Position numbers and translations under genes: made by a program
Shown here: positions 44,509 through 50,788 of the stretch, in pieces
How positions within the stretch are numbered: position 1 is the stretch's first letter
Layout: each line of letters starts with the position of its first letter
Assembly (NCBI GenBank): GCA_900100895.1
Contig: FMTX01000007.1
Span: 186,001-250,000, forward strand
Length of the DNA: 64,000 nucleotides
Source: Lachnospiraceae bacterium YSD2013
Lineage (GTDB): Bacteria > Bacillota > Clostridia > Lachnospirales > Lachnospiraceae
Direction of reading: 5' to 3'
The notes under the pieces: generated by a model
The model's database searches: none
Told to the model about the DNA's origin: nothing
What the model saw: the letters and a program-made list of their open reading frames with translations, nothing else

Positions 44509-45393
44509 CTATTTCTTCAAAAGAATCTTCCCGTCAGCCCCGTACTCAATCTCGGTCACGCAAACCGAACGATGGAACAAGCTTCCGCCCGGCAACTGAT
44601 CGTTATGATAGAACAGATACGAACGTCCCTTGAAATCGCAGATTCCGGGATGATTCGTAAAGCACTTACCTTCCTCCATAATGACGCCGCCATAAGTCCA
44701 AGGACCCGTAGGACCCTGCGAAGTAGCGTAAGCCAAATGTTCATTACGTCCCTTGCCCTCGCCGAACGCCGCGAATACCATGTAGTAAAGTCCGTTCTTC
44801 TTGTAGAACCAAGGTCCCTCGCCGTAAGTGGTACCGGTCATGTGACCACCCTTACCGAAAGACTCCACAGTCATGGGAACCTTCACGATTCCGACCGTCT
44901 CATCAAAAGAAACCATATTCTCATTAAGCTTCACATATCTAAGCTCGGGATTACCGAAATACAAATATGCCTGACCGTCATCATCGATAAACACGGTAGG
45001 ATCGATATCATTCCAATCACCTTCATCCACAAGCGGATGTCCCAAATCCTTGAACGGTCCAACCGGCGAATCCGACACACCTACAGCGATAGCCATACCG
45101 CTACCGGTCTTGTGAACGGGACAATACAGATAGTACTTACCGTTCCTCTCTATACACTGAGGCGCCCACGCGCGGTCATCCGCCCACTCAATATCATCAA
45201 GCGAAAAAATCTTGCCGTGATCGGTCCAATGCTCCATATCCTGCGTCGAGAAGCATCTCCAGTCAAACATGGTATAGAAATCATTAATCAGCTTATCTTC
45301 ATCATGAGTCGTATAAAGATACAGCGTATCGCCCGAAACCATCGGCGCGGGATCGGCTGTATAAATCGACTTAACTATAGGTGTATTATCCAT
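44509..45393 (-). CDS. Glycoside hydrolase family 43 enzyme (intracellular)
   Basis: This 294-residue five-bladed beta-propeller has GH43 signatures. TADPAPMVSGDTLYLYTTHD at the N terminus carries the base Asp. WAPQCIERNGKYYLYCPVHK follows near residue 75, NDIDPTVFIDDDGQAYLYFGN near 125 carries the pKa-modulating Asp, and TYGEGPWFYKKNGLYYMVFAAF near 190 carries the acid Glu. Such enzymes are beta-xylosidases or alpha-arabinofuranosidases. No signal peptide is present, so it acts on imported oligosaccharides. It leads the GH43-GH114-SGNH-uvrB-uvrA run. GGAG precedes the ATG. Confidence 0.92.
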   Translation of the reverse strand: MDNTPIVKSIYTADPAPMVSGDTLYLYTTHDEDKLINDFYTMFDWRCFSTQDMEHWTDHGKIFSLDDIEWADDRAWAPQCIERNGKYYLYCPVHKTGSGMAIAVGVSDSPVGPFKDLGHPLVDEGDWNDIDPTVFIDDDGQAYLYFGNPELRYVKLNENMVSFDETVGIVKVPMTVESFGKGGHMTGTTYGEGPWFYKKNGLYYMVFAAFGEGKGRNEHLAYATSQGPTGPWTYGGVIMEEGKCFTNHPGICDFKGRSYLFYHNDQLPGGSLFHRSVCVTEIEYGADGKILLKK

Positions 45394-45454
45394 CTCTCAA
45401 TCTCCTGCATTCACATAATCGCCCCGGAGCCACCCTCCGAAACTTATCCGTTAC

Positions 45455-45483
45455 AGTATATCATCCCCGCCTAAAAATGTCTA
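45455..45483 (-). promoter_or_regulatory. Predicted sigma-A promoter of the GH43-uvrA run
   Basis: On the minus strand TAGACA (45478-45483) and TATACT (45455-45460) are 17 bases apart, with TGA before the -10. Both hexamers are five of six to consensus. It is divergent from the promoter at 45524-45552. Confidence 0.75.
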
Positions 45484-45523
45484 CGATTTTTAGAACAAAT
45501 GTTTGCTTTTGCCGATAATTCTC

Positions 45524-45552
45524 TTGCCCGCGCTCCCCCTCTATACTATAAT
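45524..45552 (+). promoter_or_regulatory. Predicted sigma-A promoter of the GNAT/PLD-like pair
   Basis: TTGCCC (45524-45529) and an exact TATAAT (45547-45552) are separated by 17 bases, about 40 bases before the ATG at 45595. Confidence 0.75.
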
Positions 45553-45594
45553 AATAAAAGCCTGATGGCCTTTACAGTGGAAGGAGTATCACAC

Positions 45595-46110
45595 ATGTTT
45601 AAAGCTGTTACAACCCTCTCAAAGCGCTACAAGAACGATATCCGAAAGCTGGTTCAGGCCTCCGATTCCGAGTTCGTTCCTCCGCTTTCCGCAAGAGGTT
45701 CCACCACGCAGAAGAATCTTGAAGAATCCGCCGCCACCGACGCGCCGACGGACTATTTTAATACACTCATAACGCAATCGTTTATATTATGTATTAAGGG
45801 CTTCCACGTTGTGGGCTTTTTATCATACATTCCCGACCACAAGCTCGAAGCGGGCGATAACGTCAATATGACCTGCGACTATATTTCCACCATAATCGTA
45901 GATCCCCGCCACAGAAATCACGGCATCACCACCGCCATGTATCATAAACTTTTCAAGCATCGTCCCGGCAAGATTTACGCCACCAGGACCTGGTCGCTTA
46001 ACCACACTCACATCTCGCTTCTTAACAAGCTCGGCTTCAGCCTCATCCTTACCCTCAAGGACGACCGCGGCGCCGGCGTAGATACAGTTTATTACTCGAA
46101 AGGTCATTAA
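45595..46110 (+). CDS. GNAT-family N-acetyltransferase
   Basis: The 171-residue protein starts at the ATG at 45595, set by GGAAGGAG nine bases upstream. The frame is open further back only through the promoter. Conserved GNAT features are the strand CDYISTIIVDPRHRNHGITTAMYHKLF near residue 95 (acetyl-CoA loop RxxxG/A as RHRNHG) and a motif-B segment ATRTWSLNHTHISLLNKLGF. The N-terminal part has an unusual segment ESAATDAPTDYFNTLITQSF. The substrate is unknown. It is followed by only two bases before the next ATG, so it forms a two-gene unit with the PLD-like membrane protein. Confidence 0.82.
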   Translation: MFKAVTTLSKRYKNDIRKLVQASDSEFVPPLSARGSTTQKNLEESAATDAPTDYFNTLITQSFILCIKGFHVVGFLSYIPDHKLEAGDNVNMTCDYISTIIVDPRHRNHGITTAMYHKLFKHRPGKIYATRTWSLNHTHISLLNKLGFSLILTLKDDRGAGVDTVYYSKGH

Positions 46111-46112
46111 CC

Positions 46113-47006
46113 ATGCATAGCAAAAGAAGTCTTCGCGAAAGAATCAAATCCTACAAACTAGGGACTCAGGTTGTGATAGATATCATTCTTTTTCTGATAT
46201 TTGTTGCATCACTGCTCTTCTATGAAATTCCTACGGTCCGTAATAACGAAGTGGCTTCCAACGTTTTTCTTGCGCTGTTTACCTCGATACTGGTATCGGT
46301 CATCACGCTGACGGTTGACATCATTGTCGAATTTAACAGACATAAAAACGACACTTATCTCGAGAGCCTTCGTGAATTCGGTATCGGCAACCTCTACCTG
46401 GACAAAGAAGCCGTTCTCCGCGAGTTTTTCGAAGACTGCGACAGCCAGATTTGGGTATCCGGATATCGTCTCATACTTACCAATAAGCTTAAGAAAGACA
46501 TTCACGACTCAATCGTCCGCGGTGCTAAATTCAGCGCTGTCATCTGTCCTCCCTGGACCGATGCCTTCAAGATGGTCTATGGCTCCAACGAAAAGGTCCT
46601 CGACAATTACCTTCAGGTCTTCAATGCAGTCAACAAAGCCCGCAAAGAATCCAAGAAGGACATTCATCAGGTTCAGGTTGTCTTCGTCAATAAGCCCATA
46701 TTCAGCGACACTTACCGCGTAGACCAGCATCTCGTAACCGGCCCATACATGCACAACAAGGACGAAGAATACAACATGCTCATGGCCAAGGATTTCTTTT
46801 CCTACGACCTTGTCAGAAAGAGTCGCTTAAGCGAACTCATTCACGACGAATATGTCACCCTGTACAAAGAAGCCTATCTGGAACTTGACTGGGACAAATT
46901 CGACGAAGCCTACAATAAGATTGTAAACGGAGACATGCGCGAGGCCGAAAAGATTGAAGTATTGAAAGGCGCATGCGTAGAACATGCTAATATGAACAAT
47001 TTATAG
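46113..47006 (+). CDS. Membrane protein with degenerate phospholipase-D-like domain (tentative)
   Basis: The 297-residue protein has two N-terminal transmembrane helices (VVIDIILFLIFVASLLFY and NVFLALFTSILVSVITLTVDIIV, residues 19-70) and a cytosolic domain. The segment SQIWVSGYRLILTNKLKKDIHDSIVRGAKFSAVICPPW resembles the strand-helix-strand unit of PLD-superfamily proteins. The expected HxK active site is not seen, and RVDQHLVTGPYMHNKD stands where a catalytic HKD could be. It could be a catalytically dead PLD fold, a sensor, or an unrelated fold. It is translationally linked to the GNAT gene. No family can be named with confidence. Confidence 0.7.
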   Translation: MHSKRSLRERIKSYKLGTQVVIDIILFLIFVASLLFYEIPTVRNNEVASNVFLALFTSILVSVITLTVDIIVEFNRHKNDTYLESLREFGIGNLYLDKEAVLREFFEDCDSQIWVSGYRLILTNKLKKDIHDSIVRGAKFSAVICPPWTDAFKMVYGSNEKVLDNYLQVFNAVNKARKESKKDIHQVQVVFVNKPIFSDTYRVDQHLVTGPYMHNKDEEYNMLMAKDFFSYDLVRKSRLSELIHDEYVTLYKEAYLELDWDKFDEAYNKIVNGDMREAEKIEVLKGACVEHANMNNL

Positions 47007-47044
47007 CTATTCGTCATTTTGTTACAATCCTCATTAATATTGTT

Positions 47045-47073
47045 TTGACAACGTAGCGATTGTATGCTACAAT
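47045..47073 (+). promoter_or_regulatory. Strong sigma-A promoter of the secreted-protein/lipoprotein pair
   Basis: TTGACA (47045-47050, perfect consensus) and TACAAT (47068-47073) are separated by 17 bases. The -10 and spacer are covered by a perfect palindrome (next entry). It lies about 150 bases before the first ATG. Confidence 0.85.
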
Positions 47074-47076
47074 CGC
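47056..47076 (+). promoter_or_regulatory. Palindromic operator overlapping the promoter
   Basis: GCGATTGTA, TGC, TACAATCGC is a perfect 9-3-9 inverted repeat covering the -10 element, as expected for a dimeric repressor site. Related sequences recur downstream at 47085-47096 and 47135-47152 (GATGTTATCG; CGATTGTA), suggesting auxiliary sites. No candidate repressor gene lies in the window. Confidence 0.65.
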
Positions 47077-47221
47077 ATAATAGTGTGATGTTATCGTTCT
47101 AATGCATTTGGTATTCGCGTAGTCATTATATGTAGCGATGTTATCGATTGTATTTGTCACTTTTACGCCTGTTCGAATCTCATCATACTTCATATTACAA
47201 TTTTATTGGAGGCATTATTCT

Positions 47222-48037
47222 ATGAAATGCGTTTCAAAATGTATCACGGTCATGATTGTCTTTTTTATCTTTCAGCTTTTGCCTCTTCACTCTTTCGCCT
47301 CTAACTGTTCTGAGCCAAGCAAGCAACTCGCCTTGCAAAAATGTTACAATCAAAGCTACGAAAACGATATTCTTTCTACACTTGCGAGAAGCACCGATTT
47401 ATCGATACGTGCCAACGCATATAAATACTATGGTTTATATATGGACATGCATAAAATGTCTGTATCTCAATTGCACACATTAATGGAAGAATGTATCAGC
47501 GAAAGTAATTTATCTCCCACCAAAAGAATGCTGCGACATAAATATGGGTTAGACACCAATCTCTTCCCTAACGAAAGGGCTGTATCCGATGCCAAGTTGG
47601 AATGGATGATAGCCTCCACATTGCTAAACCTTGCCGGATATAAGGCAACAAGCACTCTTCTCGATTGTTCTATATATGGTACAAACTATAATGAAGGGCC
47701 CCGAGCAGATGGTCTTTTTACCACAAAGATAAGGAATACCAATACCTACAAAAACTGGGTTAGCTGTTACAGACGTGGCCAATCCGTTCCTTCTTCTATT
47801 TCTTTTGAAAAAAGCGAGGACGTGGATTTATATCTCTCACTTCATGCCGTTAATATATATGTCAATCAGCAAGCTTCCGCTGTAAATCATTGCTTGGCAA
47901 TTGAAATTACAGACGTGTATGATTTTGCCTTTATGTCAGACATAAGTTTTGTGTCTATAGTGAATAACGCGGCGTTTTATGCTCAAAATATCGGAGCTCT
48001 TAACAATATCAATGTCAATATACGGTTGAATGAATAA
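47222..48037 (+). CDS. Secreted protein of unknown function (271 aa)
   Basis: The protein starts at the ATG at 47222 with GGAGG nine bases upstream and has a signal peptide (VSKCITVMIVFFIFQLLPLHSFAS, cleavage likely after SFA-S near residue 31). The mature part is mostly helical in look, with six further Cys or His residues scattered, and shows no catalytic motif I recognise. The closing segment (SLHAVNIYVNQQASAVNHCLAIEI) looks like a mixed alpha/beta fold. Codons are more AT-rich than in the flanking minus-strand genes. The stop TAA overlaps the next gene's ATG by one base, so this and the lipoprotein are made together. Confidence 0.75.
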   Translation: MKCVSKCITVMIVFFIFQLLPLHSFASNCSEPSKQLALQKCYNQSYENDILSTLARSTDLSIRANAYKYYGLYMDMHKMSVSQLHTLMEECISESNLSPTKRMLRHKYGLDTNLFPNERAVSDAKLEWMIASTLLNLAGYKATSTLLDCSIYGTNYNEGPRADGLFTTKIRNTNTYKNWVSCYRRGQSVPSSISFEKSEDVDLYLSLHAVNIYVNQQASAVNHCLAIEITDVYDFAFMSDISFVSIVNNAAFYAQNIGALNNINVNIRLNE

Positions 48038-48852
48038 TGAAAAAATACGCTTATTTCGTTTTTGCCATCCTTTTTCTTATGTGCGGATGCTCGTATACTC
48101 GTAAAGCAAACATACCAAGCTCCTTTTCTCTTCCATCATCTGCGGTCGAATCAATAAGTCCTATTCTTGATAAACGTGGTGGAATGAATGGTGATGGTAT
48201 TTACATTGGCAGTGTTACACTAAATAAAGATTCTTCGTATTCTACTTTCGAAGGATGGGACAACCTGCCTCTGTTGAGTATGGATATAGAATACATTTCC
48301 TATTTAGCGCAAACCTATTCTTTCCCATACGATACCGATAAGTCCTTTCTGACTTGTCTAAATTCCCAAAAAGGGAAATATAAATGGGTTAGTATTGATG
48401 AAAACATTAAGAAAAGAACTTTTTGGCTTTTTATTCATGACGACAATTCCGATAGTAATTATGTGATTGAAGTCAGATTACAAGCAACCAAAGCGCCAGA
48501 AGATATACACACTTTCCCAATCTCCGGAGTAGCTCTCGACTGGGGCGTTTCTCAAAGTGATATTATTGACTGCCTTGGTCCTCCAACCTCAATCTCTACA
48601 ACCACAGATAGCACGATTCTGACATATAGAAGCAAATTGTCGACTGCGTGCGGTTACTCCGATAAGATATCTCTTTCCATATCGAACATATATGGTCTAG
48701 ACTCTATTGAATCGTCTATTAAAGATGATATTGATACAGTCAAGAACAGACTTAGTGCCAGATACGCAACCCTATTTTCGCTTACTTCCACATCCATAGA
48801 AATAGAAGTTAACGACAATTCCGTTATATACAAACTTAAGCACTACCAATAG
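48037..48852 (+). CDS. Lipoprotein of unknown function (271 aa)
   Basis: The start codon overlaps the preceding stop (TAATG). The N terminus (YFVFAILFLMCGCS) is a lipoprotein signal with the modified Cys near residue 18, so the protein should be tethered outside the membrane. Residues 165-200 (VALDWGVSQSDIIDCLGPPTS, then STILTYRSKL) resemble the helix-turn and strand of SmpA/OmlA or BLIP-like folds, where a G-x-S-x-x-D-V...LG-x-P pattern is common. That similarity is weak and by eye. A strong terminator follows at 48884. Confidence 0.72.
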   Translation: MKKYAYFVFAILFLMCGCSYTRKANIPSSFSLPSSAVESISPILDKRGGMNGDGIYIGSVTLNKDSSYSTFEGWDNLPLLSMDIEYISYLAQTYSFPYDTDKSFLTCLNSQKGKYKWVSIDENIKKRTFWLFIHDDNSDSNYVIEVRLQATKAPEDIHTFPISGVALDWGVSQSDIIDCLGPPTSISTTTDSTILTYRSKLSTACGYSDKISLSISNIYGLDSIESSIKDDIDTVKNRLSARYATLFSLTSTSIEIEVNDNSVIYKLKHYQ

Positions 48853-48883
48853 TTTTACCGCTGTTGAATATATTTTTGTATTT

Positions 48884-48924
48884 AAAGACATCATTAATGT
48901 TATCACTTAATGATGTCTTTTTTC
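48884..48924 (+). terminator. Strong Rho-independent terminator after the lipoprotein gene
   Basis: AAAGACATCATTAA (48884-48897) and TTAATGATGTCTTT (48907-48920) form a perfect 14-bp stem with a 9-base loop, followed by TTTC. Confidence 0.93.
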
Positions 48925-48945
48925 TTTTTATTTGCAAATATCTAG

Positions 48946-48974
48946 TTGACATTATTCTAATTGTATGTCAATAT
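48946..48974 (+). promoter_or_regulatory. Promoter candidate with internal inverted repeat before the Ig-like protein genes
   Basis: TTGACA (48946-48951) is followed after 17 bases by CAATAT (48969-48974), preceded by TGT, giving an extended -10. TTGACAT and ATGTCAA form a 7-bp inverted repeat (48946-48952, 48965-48971) that would cover the whole promoter. The roughly 160 bases from here to the ATG at 49132 form an AT-rich leader with no other structure that I recognise. Confidence 0.5.
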
Positions 48975-49131
48975 CATAACAAGACATTTAGTTATCGCAA
49001 TTATTGGCCATTATTGCATGTTTGGAAGGTAGCAAGTCTTTAGATTTGGTATGTTGGTATAACTAGGTGTTTTTTTTGACCTCTTTTTTGAGAAAGTGGT
49101 TGTTTTCATGATTACTATAGGAGGAATGTGT

Positions 49132-49935
49132 ATGAAAAGAATATTTAATGTGGCAGCATCGCTGTTTCTTTCTTTGGCAATGCTGTTAGCGCCTACTGCA
49201 GGCTCATATGCTTCTGCTCGTACAGCAGATGCATCATATTTGAATTCTGTTGAGTTTTCGACGGAGGGTAAAGTTGAGTTATCAGAAATAAAGTCCGGTG
49301 TATACGCTACCGCTGCCACTCCTGTTTTGACATTTAATTATGTTCCCGATATGGGTACACTTCCCTACGGACGTGTATACAATCTTAGCGGTGGAATTAC
49401 CTGTACGCAAATAATTACTACGTTCAAAGGTGAAATACTTAAGAACGGAAGTGCGATTCAAGAACACAGCTATTATCCCGGTACATCTTCGATAAACATT
49501 AAAACATCTCCCGTAAACTACAAATTGAGTTTTGGTAAGCTTGCTCCCGGCAGCTATGTTCTCAGATATACAGCTGTAAGCGGAGGTAAGACATTTACCT
49601 GTTCAAGAAGCTTCAAAATCAGTTCTGACACGATTAAGGTCAATGTGACAAAAGCACCTTCGTCGATTAATAAGGGCAGTGCTTTTAACATCGAAGGAAC
49701 TGTCAGTTCCTATTACAAACTCACAAGCATAAACGGACGAATTTGGTCAAATGGCACGATAATACAAATGAAGTCCATTTTTCCTACAACCTCATCAGTA
49801 GATTTGAAATCTTCCGATATTAACATGGAGCTCCATTTCGGCACACTTCCAAAGGGCAAGTACACGCTCGAAATCACAGCCTTCGATGAAAAAGGTTATA
49901 CTGATACTTTTGAAAAAGATTTCACCGTAAAGTAG
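49132..49935 (+). CDS. Secreted protein with two Ig-like repeat domains (267 aa)
   Basis: It starts at the ATG at 49132, seven bases after AGGAGG. A signal peptide (NVAASLFLSLAMLLAPTAGSYASA) is followed by a linker of about 30 residues and two beta-rich repeats of about 95 residues (roughly 60-160 and 165-267). Both contain a G-x-x-x-N/F-x-G-x-(I/V)-x-(S/C)-x-x-x-(I/L)-x-x-(I/F) strand pattern, then SSI/VNIK-type and LSFGKLAPGSY/LHFGTLPKGKY segments. The second ends FEKDFTVK at the C terminus. Similar domains occur attached to clostridial wall amidases. No catalytic domain or sorting signal is present, so it may be a binding or matrix protein. Confidence 0.85.
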   Translation: MKRIFNVAASLFLSLAMLLAPTAGSYASARTADASYLNSVEFSTEGKVELSEIKSGVYATAATPVLTFNYVPDMGTLPYGRVYNLSGGITCTQIITTFKGEILKNGSAIQEHSYYPGTSSINIKTSPVNYKLSFGKLAPGSYVLRYTAVSGGKTFTCSRSFKISSDTIKVNVTKAPSSINKGSAFNIEGTVSSYYKLTSINGRIWSNGTIIQMKSIFPTTSSVDLKSSDINMELHFGTLPKGKYTLEITAFDEKGYTDTFEKDFTVK

Positions 49936-49972
49936 TTCAATTATTATTTTTCATAAATGAAAGGAGTAAAAA

Positions 49973-50713
49973 ATGAAAAGATTTCTCAAAAAACTAATGG
50001 TAGCCATTCTTGTATTGGCACTAAGCGTTGTTCCGTCTATGAATTCTCAGGCAGGTGCGGCATCTACGCTCAAGTTCAACAATGTACCCAAGCCTGACAG
50101 ACTTGCGCAGGGACATTCTTTTGACATTACCGGTACTATTACTTCCAATTACAACATAACATTGTTTTATGGCGAAATCATTAACGCAGATAACAATAAG
50201 TCAATGTATTACGGAGAATGCAAGCCCAATTCCAAGAAGGTTACCATCCACAATACAGCAGTCAACAACAAGCTGACTTTCGGTAAACTTCCTGTCGGCC
50301 ACTATTATCTTGATTTGACAGCAGTCGATTCATCAGGAAACTGGATTTACAGAAGCACTGAGTTTTGGGTAGAAGGATCCGTTTCAAACCTTAAAATCAA
50401 TATGACAAATTATCCCAGCGGAACTCTCACATATGGTAAAAGTTTCAACCTGGTTGGTACAGTTTCAAGCAACTACAATATCACCAAGATTAAGGCAAAA
50501 GTAATTTATACAGATGGTGAAGCAATTGCGCTTCCCGAAGTTGTATACACCCCTTCAGGCACAAAGAGTGTTCAAATTCAGAACACTGTGATAAACAAAA
50601 ATCTTAAATTTAAAGACCTTAAAGCGGGATATAAGTATACTTTAGTAATCTATGCCTGGGATGCTTCCGGAGAGCCTTTCCGCGAAAAGAGATATTCTTT
50701 TACCGTAAAGTAG
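49973..50713 (+). CDS. Secreted protein with two Ig-like repeat domains, paralogue (246 aa)
   Basis: This lies 37 bases after its paralogue, with AAAGGAG before the ATG. A signal peptide (LMVAILVLALSVVPSMNSQAGA) leads directly into two repeats (about 34-135 and 138-246). GHSFDITGTITSNYNIT and GKSFNLVGTVSSNYNIT are nearly identical openings, followed by LTFGKLPVGHYYLDLTAVDSSG and LKFKDLKAGYKYTLVIYAWDASG. It ends YSFTVK, as does its neighbour. The pair evidently arose by tandem duplication and then diverged. No anchor motif is visible, so retention on the cell must be non-covalent, if it occurs at all. Confidence 0.87.
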   Translation: MKRFLKKLMVAILVLALSVVPSMNSQAGAASTLKFNNVPKPDRLAQGHSFDITGTITSNYNITLFYGEIINADNNKSMYYGECKPNSKKVTIHNTAVNNKLTFGKLPVGHYYLDLTAVDSSGNWIYRSTEFWVEGSVSNLKINMTNYPSGTLTYGKSFNLVGTVSSNYNITKIKAKVIYTDGEAIALPEVVYTPSGTKSVQIQNTVINKNLKFKDLKAGYKYTLVIYAWDASGEPFREKRYSFTVK

Positions 50714-50742
50714 AACCCAATACCCCAATATAACTCCTACAT

Positions 50743-50780
50743 AGAAGACCCCCGGCTGCTATTGCGACCGAGGGCCTTCT
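50743..50780. terminator. Bidirectional terminator between convergent transcription units
   Basis: AGAAGACCCCCGG and CCGAGGGCCTTCT form a 13-bp stem with two G-U pairs on one strand, around a 12-base loop. A T-rich tail follows on the plus side. It serves the Ig-like protein genes and could also stop transcription arriving from the murE-like gene. Confidence 0.85.
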
Positions 50781-50788
50781 TATATTCT

